A DNA stretch of 64,000 bases from Engelhardtia mirabilis (GCF_007748095.1 NZ_CP036287.1:3348001-3412000), one strand, 5' to 3'. Shown: positions 53,801 to 62,135, counted from the stretch's first letter. Made by a program: numbers and translations. Notes: generated by a model not told the origin, from the sequence alone.

Positions 53801-54297
53801 TCGGGCTGCTCTGCGGACAGCCCTACGACTATCGGGTCGCGGCCCGGAACTGCGCCGGTGCCGCGGCCGCGACGATCGCCGCGGTGACAGACGGCTGCCA
53901 GAGTCTGGTGGGGGACGTCGCACAGCTCTCGCTCGCTTCCGGCGGGACCCAGAACCTGGCCTTGGAAGCCGGACCGACCTTGGCTGGCGCGATCTACCTC
54001 GTGCTCGGCTCGTTGAGTGGCACCGCTCCGGGGTTCTCCTTGGACGGCGTCGTGCTGCCGCTCAACGGCGACGACTACTTCCAACTGACCCTTCTGAGCG
54101 CTTCCGGCCCGCCGATCGTCAACTCACTCGGCGTGCTCGACGACTCGGGGAGGGGCACGGCGGACTTGGTCCTGCCTGCAGGCAGCGCTCCGACCTTGGT
54201 CGGGACCACGGCTCACCATGCCTTCCTGGTCATCGATCCAGCGAGTGCGGCCGTGCGGTTCGCGAGCAACGCCGAGTCGGTGAGCCTGGTTCCCTAG
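50818..54297 (+). CDS. Secreted beta-propeller / di-haem cytochrome c / Fn3 protein
   Basis: The 1159-residue protein has a signal peptide (ATLAAFVLSVALPCGALTQ). About 450 residues of YVTN-like beta-propeller repeats follow (LRAFVTCSQANLVQVFDPSN, RAYVTGMGSNNLIVLDS, AYVLNKFEASISVVDLQ). The next part has two c-type haem sites, CGSCH (501-505) and CATCH (670-674), in a MauG/cytochrome-c-peroxidase-like arrangement. An Fn3 domain lies at about residues 937-1028. The last ~130 residues are the beta-rich C-terminal module shared with the next gene. Electron transfer or peroxidase activity at the cell surface is likely. The ATG at 50818 is chosen. The next gene starts within its stop codon. Confidence 0.88.
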   Translation: MTTSNRSQLATLAAFVLSVALPCGALTQGSFVNWEHPHVHPLELTPSGVRLLAVNTADNRLEVFDASGGTLVPLWPIDVGVDPVSVRARNDTEAWVVNHVSDSISIVDLGTGELKWTLPTADEPADVVFAGTPLRAFVTCSQANLVQVFDPSNLALPPVEIALDAEEPRALAVSPGSDRVYVAIFESGNGTTVLGGDKVEETVPAGTLFPPNIVGEPFTPYGGQNPPPNSGSSFFPAQNPINPPPPRVSHVVKKDDQGRWMDDNGADWTQWVSGNDAPLSGRIVGWDVNDYDLAVIETSDLSVSYVRRLMNVDMALAVNPVDGRVTVVGTDAINEVRFEPNLTGIFLRVLAAFVDVDQAASSVVDMNAGHLDYSVGTLPQTERDKSIGDPRGIAWNAAGTRAYVTGMGSNNLIVLDSTGARVGLAPTIEVGEGPTGVVLHESAGRAYVLNKFEASISVVDLQSELETARVDFFDPSPLAIKLGRKHLYDTHKGSGLGHVSCGSCHVDSRLDRLVWDLGDPGGEMKSIAGQNLAAGLPVFSYETFEDWHPMKGPLQTQTLQDIIGKEPFHWRGDKFGIEDFNGAFVSLQGDDAVLSPTEMQEFEDFLATITFAPNPNRNFDNSLPTALDVSDHLATGRFHLPAGTPLPPGNAEIGLLRFRPPVLLSNNKACATCHTLPTGFGTDHTWDGTAFVPLPLGPLGESHTMLTASQTQAAHTVRVAPLRNVFERTGLSYNRVNNRSGVGIRHDGTIDAVERTISNPIFTGIDSDQDVANLVAFLMSFSGSELPLSDGTKPLEPPGPLSKDTHAGVGRQVTIESLATTSPEQLATIQTMQAMADQGRVGVVAKGRRAGEERGFTYVGADLWQSDRASELVSTAMLQSGATPQEKMVFVLVPLGTELRVGIDRDEDGFLDRDELDVAADPADPLSTPGACVAAIPAAPVNLAASSPDKFQIRLTWNDLAADETFYEVGRSVAGVGKFDLIARLPADTTSFTDIGLLCGQPYDYRVAARNCAGAAAATIAAVTDGCQSLVGDVAQLSLASGGTQNLALEAGPTLAGAIYLVLGSLSGTAPGFSLDGVVLPLNGDDYFQLTLLSASGPPIVNSLGVLDDSGRGTADLVLPAGSAPTLVGTTAHHAFLVIDPASAAVRFASNAESVSLVP

Positions 54298-56069
54298 TGC
54301 CCAGGTTCAGGCATTCGGTATCCCTTCCCGGGCTCCGATCGCCGCAGGCGTCGTCGTACCTCCTCTCGCCCTGGCTCCTGGCGAGCCAGTTGGTTGCGGG
54401 GGTGTGGGGCGTCTCGCAGCCTGTGCTCGAGGACGAGGTGAAGATCAGCTCTCACTCAGGAGGCTTCGGGGGCCCCTTGGAAGACTTCGACTGGTTCGGG
54501 CGTTCCGTGGCCCATTTGGGCGACTTGGACGGCGACGGCTTCGGCGACTTGGCGGTCGGAGCCGTGCGCGCCGACACGGGAGGCATCGATCGAGGGGTGG
54601 TCTGGATCCTGTTCCTGGACGGAGCCGGTGGCGTCCGCGCGTCGGTCGAGATCGGCTCTGGCGTTGGTGGGTTCGCGGGCAGCCTGGCCGACGGCGATCG
54701 ATTCGGTTCGGCCCTGGCCAACCTGGGCGATCTCGACGGCGACGGGGTCTGCGATCTCGCGGTGGGAGCCAGGTTCGACAGCGACGGGGGCGCGAAGTCC
54801 GGAGCCGTCTGGATCCTGTTCTTGCGGCCGGACGGCACTGTTCGAGCGCAGCAGAAGATCAGCGCGACCCAAGGAGGCTTGGGTCCCGGCCTGGACCCCG
54901 GTGATCGCTTCGGAGCGGCTGTCGCGTCGATTGGCGACCTGGACGGTGACGGCGTGGCGGAGCTCGCGGTCGGCGCCCCCTACGACGGGGATGGCGGCGC
55001 TCGCAGCGGCGCCATTTGGATCCTGCACCTCACGCCCGGAGGGATGGTCGCCGGCAGGTCGAAGCTCAGCGCGACCTCCGGCTGGGCGGGCTCAGGCCTG
55101 GACCCGGGCGATTCCTTCGCCCGATCCCTCGCTGCCCTCGGCGACCTGGACGGCGATGGCACGCCGGACCTGGGCGCCGGTGCGATCGGCGACGACCAGG
55201 GAGGATCCAACGCCGGAGCGGTCTGGATCCTGTTCCTCGGCTCCGATGGCAGCGTGAGCGCGAGCACCAAGATCGCCAGTCAGACCGGTGGCTTCAGCGG
55301 TGCGCTGGATCCGGAGGACGTCTTCGGCCGCTCCTTGGCCGTGGTGGGGGACCTGGATGGCGACGGCGTCTCCGAGCTGGTGGTCGGCGCCGACCAGGAC
55401 GACGACGGCGGCGTGAACGTCGGGGCCCTTTGGCTGCTCTTCTTGCAGCCCTCGGGAGTCGTCCGCGGCGAGCAGAAGTTGAGCGCCACCAGCGGCAACT
55501 TCAGCGGCGACCTCGACCCATTCGATCGATTCGCATTCTCGCTGGCCGCGATCGACGACCTCGACGGTGACGGGCGAGCCGAACTCGCCGTGGGCGCGGA
55601 CGCGGACGACGACGGCGGACCCGATCGCGGCGCCGTGTGGATCCTGTCCCTGTGCCGTGAAAGCGATTGCCCCGTGCTCTGGTCGGACACGGCCACGGTT
55701 TCGCTTTCGGCCGGTGGCAACCAACTGCTGACCATGGAGACGGGCCCTGGCCTGGCCGGGTACCCCTATCTGCTGCTGGGCAGCCTCTCCGCGACCGGGC
55801 CAGGCCTGACCCTGGACGGCCACCACTTGCCACTGAATCCCGATCCCTACTTCGAGCTCACGCTGATCGAGCCGTCCAGCTCACCACTGGTCGGCTCGTT
55901 CGGGGTGCTCGACGCCCAGGCGGAGGCGCCCGCGAGTTTCGCCCTCCCGCCGACGAGCGACCCGGCGCTGGCCGGGGTGGTGGCGCACCACGCGTTCGTG
56001 GTCTTCGACGCCTCGTCGCTCGAGGTCAAGGCGACGAGCAACGCCTTGGCCGTCAGCCTGAAACCCTGA
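54297..56069 (+). CDS. Secreted FG-GAP (integrin-alpha-like) propeller protein
   Basis: The 590-residue protein starts at a GTG that overlaps the previous TAG. The upstream part of the open frame is a shadow of the previous gene. It has a hydrophobic N-terminus (SSYLLSPWLLASQLVAG). Six FG-GAP repeats of about 68 residues follow. Each contains GDLDGDG (or DDLDGDG) with x-ELAVGA, and then AVWILFL. The C-terminal 130 residues carry the module seen in the preceding protein (TVSLSAGGNQ, LLLGSLSATGPG, VAHHAFVVFD). It is co-transcribed with the cytochrome gene. It may bind calcium at the surface. Confidence 0.88.
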   Translation: MPRFRHSVSLPGLRSPQASSYLLSPWLLASQLVAGVWGVSQPVLEDEVKISSHSGGFGGPLEDFDWFGRSVAHLGDLDGDGFGDLAVGAVRADTGGIDRGVVWILFLDGAGGVRASVEIGSGVGGFAGSLADGDRFGSALANLGDLDGDGVCDLAVGARFDSDGGAKSGAVWILFLRPDGTVRAQQKISATQGGLGPGLDPGDRFGAAVASIGDLDGDGVAELAVGAPYDGDGGARSGAIWILHLTPGGMVAGRSKLSATSGWAGSGLDPGDSFARSLAALGDLDGDGTPDLGAGAIGDDQGGSNAGAVWILFLGSDGSVSASTKIASQTGGFSGALDPEDVFGRSLAVVGDLDGDGVSELVVGADQDDDGGVNVGALWLLFLQPSGVVRGEQKLSATSGNFSGDLDPFDRFAFSLAAIDDLDGDGRAELAVGADADDDGGPDRGAVWILSLCRESDCPVLWSDTATVSLSAGGNQLLTMETGPGLAGYPYLLLGSLSATGPGLTLDGHHLPLNPDPYFELTLIEPSSSPLVGSFGVLDAQAEAPASFALPPTSDPALAGVVAHHAFVVFDASSLEVKATSNALAVSLKP

Positions 56070-56089
56070 GCGAGGGCACGGGCGCAGAC

Positions 56090-56095
56090 TAGAAT
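56090..56095 (+). promoter_or_regulatory. Possible -10 element (TAGAAT) for the VF530-like gene
   Basis: TAGAAT lies 35 bases before the ATG at 56131. That is a normal spacing for a leadered promoter, unlike the leaderless candidates elsewhere. I see no clear -35 match. Confidence 0.35.
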
Positions 56096-56130
56096 CCGCG
56101 CCACAGTCCTGCGCTGCGCCACCACCCGCC

Positions 56131-56448
56131 ATGAACGAAGAGCAACCCAAGAACCCCCTCCACGGCATCACCCTGAAGGCCGTCGTCGAGGACCTGGTCG
56201 AGCGCTACGGCTGGGCCAACCTGAGCGAGCGCATCCCGATCCGCTGCTTCGAACTGGACCCGAGCATCCAGTCCAGCCTCAAGTTCCTGCGCAAGACCCC
56301 CTGGGCCCGCAAGAAGGTCGAACGCCTCTACGTCGCGAGCCTCCGCAAGCGCCAGCGCACCGCCCGACGAGCGGCGCTCGCGGCCGAAGCCCGGCAGGCG
56401 GGCGCGGCGGAGGGTCAACCCCCGACGCCGACCGAAGGACTCGAGTAG
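56131..56448 (+). CDS. VF530-like small DNA-binding protein
   Basis: The 105-residue protein matches the VF530 pattern: PLHGITLKAVVEDLVERYGWANL, RIPIRCFELDPSIQSSLKFLRKTPWARKKVERLY. A basic Arg-rich helix and a low-complexity tail follow. VF530 proteins are small helical proteins, structurally characterised in Vibrio fischeri and thought to bind DNA. The cellular role is unknown. The gene stands alone, with a TAGAAT hexamer upstream. A tRNA-Asn gene lies 236 bp downstream on the opposite strand. Confidence 0.85.
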   Translation: MNEEQPKNPLHGITLKAVVEDLVERYGWANLSERIPIRCFELDPSIQSSLKFLRKTPWARKKVERLYVASLRKRQRTARRAALAAEARQAGAAEGQPPTPTEGLE

Positions 56449-56512
56449 GTTCCTGTCGCCCGCTCGCAGGACGAGTTCGGTCTGCGAGGTCCGTGGCGGT
56501 AGCGATGCCACG

Positions 56513-56544
56513 ACACAGCAGCGCCGAGACACAGCAGCGCCGAG
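56513..56544 (+). repeat. Two tandem copies of a 16-bp unit
   Basis: The unit acacagcagcgccgag occurs at 56513-56528 and again at 56529-56544, with no mismatch. It lies in the gap between the VF530-like gene and tRNA-Asn. It has no obvious function. Confidence 0.8.
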
Positions 56545-56684
56545 ACACCTGCCCGCACCGATTCCACCGGGCCGTCCGACGCCCATCGGGTCCATGCGGT
56601 CCGGCTCTTGGCCGCACTGCTTGCCGGGACAACTCGACTTCCGTTCCGGGAGGACCCTCGGAAGGAGTAACGCCGTGGAAGAAG

Positions 56685-56760
56685 TGGCTCCCCGAGTAGG
56701 ACTCGAACCTACGACCTAGCGGTTAACAGCCGCGCGCTCTACCAACTGAGCTATCGGGGA
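56685..56760 (-). tRNA. tRNA-Asn (anticodon GTT), CCA encoded
   Basis: Read on the minus strand, the sequence folds as a cloverleaf. The acceptor stem tccccga pairs with tcgggga. The D arm contains agctcagttggtagagc. The anticodon loop is ctgttaa, giving anticodon GTT (Asn). The variable region leads to the T arm (ggttcgagtcc). The last three bases (cca) are encoded. It lies between the VF530-like gene and the large membrane protein gene, in convergent orientation to the first. Confidence 0.97.
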
Positions 56761-56797
56761 ACTCAGGCCGACTAGGGTAGGAATCGGCCAGGGGGAG

Positions 56798-59113
56798 TCA
56801 AGGCCCTGAGTGCGGTGCGCGAAAGGTGCCGGGGGCTGGGACGGAGGCGGCGGCCCGGGCGCCGGAGGGGTGTAGCAGCGCCACGGTCCAGAGGACCTCG
56901 CCGAGCGCGATGGCGGGGCCGCCGTCTTGCGGGCCAAGGCGCTGGATGAAGGCTGGCCATGGGGCGCGCGGCACGTCCGCAGCCCCCGGGGCGGCGCTGG
57001 GGTCCACGTGCAGGAGGCCGATCTCGAGCTGGAACACGCCGTCCGGACCGGGGACGGCGGCAGCGTCCGCGAAGACTTCGATCGATCCCTGACGGGTCTT
57101 GAAGGAGATCGTGAGCCGAGCGGTGCGCGGCAGGATCCAGCCCGGCGGCAGGGTCACGCGGAAGGGCCCCGGCGGTCGCACCGGGTCGAGCTGGAGCTCC
57201 GACCCGATGCCCGGCCCCTCCAGGCCGAGTGGCGGGAGGGTCTCCAGCAGCCCTGCCCCGACGATGCCGGGTCCGCGGATCTCGATCGCCGCCAGGCCGC
57301 GGGCCAGCCGGAAGTCGATGCTGCGCGGCGCCTCCGAGGCCAGGTCTCGGCCCCCGGCTCCGAGCTCGGTCGGGGCAACCTCCACGCTTGTCGCCAGGCG
57401 GCGCCCGTCGTCGGTGATCCAGTCGACCTGAAACACGCCCGATTTCTCAACCTCCAGGCGCAGGCCCGCGAAGCCGCGGGTCGGGATCGGAGGGTCGAAC
57501 CGGGTGGTCAGGGCTCCTGCGACCGGGGTCCAGGTCAGCTCGCGGTAGTGATCGAAGCCTTCAGACCAGGCCATCGTGTCGGTGCCGCGCACGACGAGGC
57601 GACGGGAGGCGCGAATTCGGTCGAGCTCCTCGAGCGGCGCATCGGATCCGACCTCGTCGCGCTGGACGTCGAGCAACCGCACCCTGCCCTGCAACAGGCT
57701 CGGGTCACCGAGGGCTTCGAGCAGTTGCTTCTCGCCGACCACGTCCACGATGCGCGGACCTGCCCCGGACCGATGGGGCCCCAGCGGCGCCAGGAGTGCC
57801 CGGCCCAGGAGCGGGCCGACCTGGGCGATCCCACCCATGTCGAAGGGCGGCCAATGCAGGATGAGCGTGTCGTTGGGTCCGAGCCCTGCACCAGCTTCGA
57901 GCAGAGACTCGAGTTGCTGGCCGCGCTCCGCCGCGGCGATCCCCTCGGTCTGCCGCACGTGACGTCCCAGGATCACGTCGACCAGGAGGGCAACTGCGAG
58001 AAGGGCCAGCCCGACGACTCGACTCGCCCGGCCTCGCGCCAAGGCCGCGGCGACGGCCAGCCCGCTCCACAGGGCCACGACGGCCAGGGGCAGGTAGGCG
58101 GCGCGGCCGAGGATGTTGGTCAGCTGCCCCTCGTAGAGCGTGCCCACGGGGGCGGTCACCGCGACCAGGGCGCCCGCGAGGGCGAGCCAGCGACGCGCCG
58201 CGCCCGGGGCCGCGACCAGGCCGCACAGCGCGATCGCCCCGATCCAACCGAGCGCGAGCTGCAGCGGGGTCGCCAGCTCGAAGAGGCCGGCCAACGCCGG
58301 CCGCACGTCGGCGAAGAGGGGATCGCGGTTCCAGGGCAGCAGCGCTTGACCCAGGGCTGCGACTCCCCGCACCAGGATCTGCGGCGCGTCCACCAACGTC
58401 GGCGGCGTGTGCTCGTCGTAGGTGGGCCGAAAGCTGCCCAGGTAGAGAATCCGCCCCAGGGCGCCGGCCAGGAACGCGCCTCCGATGGCGATCAGTTCGC
58501 GTCTTCGCCGTGCGGAGCGCGCGGGTAGCAGCAGGCACCAGAGGGCCAACACCGGCGGTATCACCATGCCCGGCGTCTTGGACACCATGGCCAACCAACA
58601 CAGCACCGCCAGCGCGGCCACGCCGCCCTCGCGCTCGCGGCCCGCGAGAAGCGCGCGCAGGGCCGCGACCCCGAACAGGGTCATCAGCAGGTCGCCCCAG
58701 GCGGAGGTCCACGAAAAGGCCTGGGCCGCGCCGTGGGCCAAGCCGAACAGCAGGGCGGCTATCAAGCCGGCGGCGCGAGCTCGGTGGGGGGCCAGCTTCG
58801 ACGCCACGCTCGCCACGAGGGCCGTCACCACCAGGTGCAGAGTCAGGCCCACCACGTGGTAGCCGAACGCCCCGTGGGGCTCGGGCAGCGCGAATTCCAA
58901 CACGCCCCACAGGAACCACAGGGGCCAGCGCAGGGCGAAGCGCGGGACGTGCTCACCGTCGGCCGCGAAACCCATCGAGAACAGCTCCCAGGGTCGGCCG
59001 AGCAGCGCGAAGTCGTCCACCTGGAAGGGCAGGTGGAGGACCCAGGCTTGGGCGATCGCGACCACGCCCAGGACCACGATCAGGAGCGGGTCGATTCGAC
59101 GCAGGGCGTTCAT
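56798..59113 (-). CDS. Large polytopic membrane protein with beta-rich C-terminal domain
   Basis: The 771-residue protein has about ten membrane helices in its first 430 residues. Examples are DPLLIVVLGVVAIAQAWVLHL, VVGLTLHLVVTALVASVA, LIAALLFGLAHGAAQAF and LAALGGA-like LALAGALVAVTAPVGT. LPFQVDDFALLG near the start has the acidic pair seen in GT-C mannosyltransferase-like proteins. The last ~340 residues are external and beta-rich. The ATG at 59113 overlaps the gluQ stop by four bases. I do not recognise the exact family. A polyprenyl-linked glycosyltransferase is one reading. Confidence 0.7.
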   Translation of the reverse strand: MNALRRIDPLLIVVLGVVAIAQAWVLHLPFQVDDFALLGRPWELFSMGFAADGEHVPRFALRWPLWFLWGVLEFALPEPHGAFGYHVVGLTLHLVVTALVASVASKLAPHRARAAGLIAALLFGLAHGAAQAFSWTSAWGDLLMTLFGVAALRALLAGREREGGVAALAVLCWLAMVSKTPGMVIPPVLALWCLLLPARSARRRRELIAIGGAFLAGALGRILYLGSFRPTYDEHTPPTLVDAPQILVRGVAALGQALLPWNRDPLFADVRPALAGLFELATPLQLALGWIGAIALCGLVAAPGAARRWLALAGALVAVTAPVGTLYEGQLTNILGRAAYLPLAVVALWSGLAVAAALARGRASRVVGLALLAVALLVDVILGRHVRQTEGIAAAERGQQLESLLEAGAGLGPNDTLILHWPPFDMGGIAQVGPLLGRALLAPLGPHRSGAGPRIVDVVGEKQLLEALGDPSLLQGRVRLLDVQRDEVGSDAPLEELDRIRASRRLVVRGTDTMAWSEGFDHYRELTWTPVAGALTTRFDPPIPTRGFAGLRLEVEKSGVFQVDWITDDGRRLATSVEVAPTELGAGGRDLASEAPRSIDFRLARGLAAIEIRGPGIVGAGLLETLPPLGLEGPGIGSELQLDPVRPPGPFRVTLPPGWILPRTARLTISFKTRQGSIEVFADAAAVPGPDGVFQLEIGLLHVDPSAAPGAADVPRAPWPAFIQRLGPQDGGPAIALGEVLWTVALLHPSGARAAASVPAPGTFRAPHSGP

Positions 59114-60090
59114 CGCTCGCCGCCTGCCCGCGAGGGGAGGAGTCGATCGGGGCGGAAGACAACCGGCTCGCGGCCCAGGCGCGCGGGGTCCCAACGGTCC
59201 AGCCAATCGCGGGCGCTGTGCCGCGCACCGCGCTCGCCCATGCCACAGGTCTGCGCCAGCCAGGCGATCAGATCCGTCGCCGCGACGCCCTGTTCGCGCA
59301 GCTCCGCCAAGGACGGGTCGCCGTCGCGCTTGGCAAGCCGTCGGCCGGCCGCGTCGACGACCAGGGGCAGGTGCATCCAGCGTGGCTCGCGGAGCCCGAG
59401 TCGCTGCTGCAGGATGGACTGGCGCACGGCGCTCGGCAGCAGGTCGTCGCCGCGCACGACCTCGGTGACGCCCTGGCGCCCGTCGTCGACCACCACCGCC
59501 AGTTGGTAGGCGATGGCCCCATCGCGGCGCACCAGGAGGAAGTCGCCGCACTCCTGCGCGGGCTCGGCCCGGAACTCGCCCGCCAAGGCGTCGTGGATCG
59601 CGAAGGACCCATCGGGGACCAAGAGCCGCACGCCGGCGGGCTGGCCACTCTCCGCCTCGGCCTCCGCGACGCTCGCGTAACGCCCCCGACAGGTGCCTGG
59701 GTAGCGCAGCTCGCCGCCCGTCGCGTGGGGGGCCGAGAGGGCGCTGCGGATGTCGGTCCGCGAGCACACGCAGGGGTAGGCGTCACCGGAGGCGAAGAGC
59801 CGCTCGACTGCCTGTTGGTAGGGGGTCAGATCCGTCGACTGGAGCAGCTCGTCGTCCCAGTCGAGCCCGAGCCACTCGAGGTCGCGCCGCGCGGCGTCCG
59901 CGAACTCCGGGCGACAGCGGTCACCGTCGAGATCCTCGATCCGCAGGTGGATGCTCCCACCTTGGGTTCGTGCCGACCACCAGGCGGCCAAGAAGCTGCG
60001 AGCGTGGCCCAGGTGTAGGGGCCCAGTGGGGCTCGGGGCGAGGCGTCCGACAACCGTGGCGTCGTCGCGGAGCGTGGCGGGCGGGCCCAT
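59110..60090 (-). CDS. gluQ: Glutamyl-Q tRNA(Asp) synthetase
   Basis: GluQ-RS is a shortened GluRS paralogue that attaches glutamate to the queuosine of tRNA-Asp. The product is 326 residues. Signatures are APSPTGPLHLGHARSF (HIGH at 26-29), IEDLDGDRCRPE, a zinc-like CVC...C arrangement (YPCVCSRTD, then YPGTCRGR), and the KMSKS equivalent as LAKRDGD near the C-terminus. It lacks the anticodon-binding domain of full GluRS. The ATG at 60090 was chosen. The frame extends to 60246, but the added part is low complexity. It is preceded by a TAACAT hexamer. Confidence 0.92.
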   Translation of the reverse strand: MGPPATLRDDATVVGRLAPSPTGPLHLGHARSFLAAWWSARTQGGSIHLRIEDLDGDRCRPEFADAARRDLEWLGLDWDDELLQSTDLTPYQQAVERLFASGDAYPCVCSRTDIRSALSAPHATGGELRYPGTCRGRYASVAEAEAESGQPAGVRLLVPDGSFAIHDALAGEFRAEPAQECGDFLLVRRDGAIAYQLAVVVDDGRQGVTEVVRGDDLLPSAVRQSILQQRLGLREPRWMHLPLVVDAAGRRLAKRDGDPSLAELREQGVAATDLIAWLAQTCGMGERGARHSARDWLDRWDPARLGREPVVFRPDRLLPSRAGGER

Positions 60091-60097
60091 CGTCGGA

Positions 60098-60103
60098 ATG
60101 TTA
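60098..60103 (-). promoter_or_regulatory. Possible leaderless -10 element (TAACAT) for gluQ
   Basis: On the minus strand TAACAT ends seven bases before the gluQ ATG. It has the same sequence and spacing as the galE element, which supports the leaderless interpretation. Confidence 0.45.
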
Positions 60104-60272
60104 GCGCCGCGCAAGCCTCGACCGACGGTCAGCGTCCCGCGGTCGGCGCCCGCCTGGTCCGACCTCGCGCAACCGCTCCCATCGCCGACCTCCGTGACCC
60201 GTCGATCGGGTCGAATCGCAGTTCCGTGAGAACTAAGGGGAGCCAATCGTCCAACTTCGGCCGATAGAGACT

Positions 60273-62039
60273 ATGTTCCACCAGCCGATCGAAGCCCCCT
60301 GGGCCTCGGACTCGGCCCCAAGAGAGGCGGCAATGGCCGCCTCGGCCGCACTCAGCGGCCGCCGGCGCACGACAGGGCCCCCGACAGGGCCGCGCCGAGC
60401 ACCCTTCCGATCGCTCCCATCTCTGTTGTGGGGAGCAGATCCAGGGCGATCGCCCGCCAACAGCGCGGCGACGCACAGCGAGACCGTTATTTCTCGACGT
60501 ACATCCTCTGCCCGTCCGGCGACCACGCGCGGACCGGCAGCCCCTGACCAGCCCGCCGCCCCCGAGGGGCGCCCGGCGGCCAGCTTCGACTCCCTCGACC
60601 TCAGCCCGGAACTCTCCAAGGCCGTCACGGCCGCCGGGTTCACCGAACTGCGGCCGATCCAGGCCCACGCCCTGCCCCACGCCCTCGCCGGGCGCGATGT
60701 GCTGGGCCTGGCCCAGACCGGCACCGGCAAGACGGCGGCCTTCGCCTTGCCGATCCTGCAACGCCTCTTGGGCCGCCGGGCCAACGCCCCGCGCGCCCTG
60801 GTGGTCGCGCCGACCCGTGAGCTCGCGGCCCAAGTGCAGGCGGAGATCGCGCTGCTCGCGAAGTTCACGCCGCTGACCTCCATGTCGATCTTCGGCGGGG
60901 TTCCGATCCCGCGTCAGGTGCGAGCCCTGCGCTCCAACCCGGACATCGTGGTGGCCTGCCCCGGAAGGCTCCTCGACCTGATGGGGCAAGGCGCCATCAA
61001 GTTGAACTGCGTGGAGGTGCTCGTCCTGGACGAGGCCGACCACATGTTCGACATGGGCTTCTTGCCCGACGTCCGCCGCATCCTGAAGGCGCTCCCGGAG
61101 CGTCGCCAGAACCTGCTCTTCTCGGCCACCATGCCGCGCGAGATCCGCAAGCTCGCCGACACGGTGCTGTTCAAGCCCGCAGTCGTCGAGCTCGCCAACG
61201 CGCGCCCGGCCGAGACCATCGCCCACTCCATCTACCAGATGACCGAGGGTGACAAGGTCGGTGCCACCGAGGCGCTCCTCGAAGGCGACGACTTCCGCTC
61301 GGCGATCGTGTTCCTGCGCACCAAGCGGCGGGCCAAGAAGCTCGCCGAACGCCTGGACGCCCGCGGCCACCGCGCCGTGGCCATGCAGGGCAACATGAGC
61401 CAACCCCAGCGCGAGCGCGCCCTGCGCGGCTTCCGCGACGGGACCTTCGACGTGCTGGTGGCCACCGACATCGCGGCCCGCGGCCTCGACATCGCCGGCG
61501 TCAGCCACGTGATCAACTTCGACGTGCCCAACACGCCCGACGCCTACACGCACCGTATCGGCCGTACCGGCCGCTCGGAGCAGACGGGTCAGGCCTTCAC
61601 CTTCGTCACCGCGGAGGACCACGACCAGGTGCGCCAGATCGAGAAGCGCCTGGGTGCGCCGATCGACAAGCGCAAGCTCTCCGAGTTGGGGCACATCGAG
61701 AAGGCGACGTTGAAGGGCGCCACCGGACGCGGACGCAGCTCCGACGACGGCGGCTCGAGCCGAGGTAGTTCGGGCCGAGGTGGTCCGGGCCGTGGCGGTC
61801 CGAGTCGAGGCGCAGCGCCGCGCGGTCGCTCGACGCGAGCTGCGGGGCCCAGCGCTCCGCCGGCCCGCGCACCCGCGCGCAAGGTCTCCTCGACGGCCAA
61901 GGTCTCCAACGCCCCTGCCGCCGCTTCTCGCGGCGGCCCCGCCTTCGGCGTGGGCGTGCACGAGTCCTCCGGCGGCGGTCAACGGCGCCAGGACGGCGGC
62001 GGTGGACAACGCCCGCCGCGTCGTCGGCGCGGCGCCTGA
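60273..62039 (+). CDS. DEAD-box RNA helicase (RhlE-like)
   Basis: The 588-residue product has an N-terminal low-complexity leader and then the full DEAD-box core: FDSLDLSPEL with the Q motif, AQTGTGKT (motif I), PTRELAAQ (Ia), TPGR-type ACPGRLLDL, VLDEADHMFDMGF (II), SATMP (III), IVFLRTKRRAKKL, TDIAARGLDI (V) and HRIGRTGR (VI). The C-terminal ~130 residues are a Gly/Ser/Arg-rich disordered tail, typical of RhlE-type helicases. The true start is uncertain. ATG 60273, ATG 60333 and TTG 60423 are candidates, and the first ~100 residues may be 5' leader. Confidence 0.9.
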   Translation: MFHQPIEAPWASDSAPREAAMAASAALSGRRRTTGPPTGPRRAPFRSLPSLLWGADPGRSPANSAATHSETVISRRTSSARPATTRGPAAPDQPAAPEGRPAASFDSLDLSPELSKAVTAAGFTELRPIQAHALPHALAGRDVLGLAQTGTGKTAAFALPILQRLLGRRANAPRALVVAPTRELAAQVQAEIALLAKFTPLTSMSIFGGVPIPRQVRALRSNPDIVVACPGRLLDLMGQGAIKLNCVEVLVLDEADHMFDMGFLPDVRRILKALPERRQNLLFSATMPREIRKLADTVLFKPAVVELANARPAETIAHSIYQMTEGDKVGATEALLEGDDFRSAIVFLRTKRRAKKLAERLDARGHRAVAMQGNMSQPQRERALRGFRDGTFDVLVATDIAARGLDIAGVSHVINFDVPNTPDAYTHRIGRTGRSEQTGQAFTFVTAEDHDQVRQIEKRLGAPIDKRKLSELGHIEKATLKGATGRGRSSDDGGSSRGSSGRGGPGRGGPSRGAAPRGRSTRAAGPSAPPARAPARKVSSTAKVSNAPAAASRGGPAFGVGVHESSGGGQRRQDGGGGQRPPRRRRGA

Positions 62040-62098
62040 GCCCGGTCCGTCGCCAGGTTCCTGACCGCGAGTCGGGAACCGTGCGGCGGTGGATCAAG

Positions 62099-62135
62099 GT
62101 CGCCGCAAGGAGCAGGTTCTGCTCCCTGCGGCGAC
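62099..62135. terminator. Bidirectional terminator between helicase and Lrp genes
   Basis: Arms gtcgccgca (62099-62107) and tgcggcgac (62127-62135) extend inward across one A-C mismatch to a 6-bp inner stem (ggagca/tgctcc) with loop ggttc. ttctt follows the right arm. It lies between the convergent stops at 62039 and 62181 and can end both transcripts. Confidence 0.8.

Noticed and set aside
53685..54296. N-terminal extension of the second FG-GAP frame
   Set aside because: It overlaps the cytochrome gene's Fn3 and C-terminal region in another frame, and the GTG at 54297 begins a signal-like sequence.
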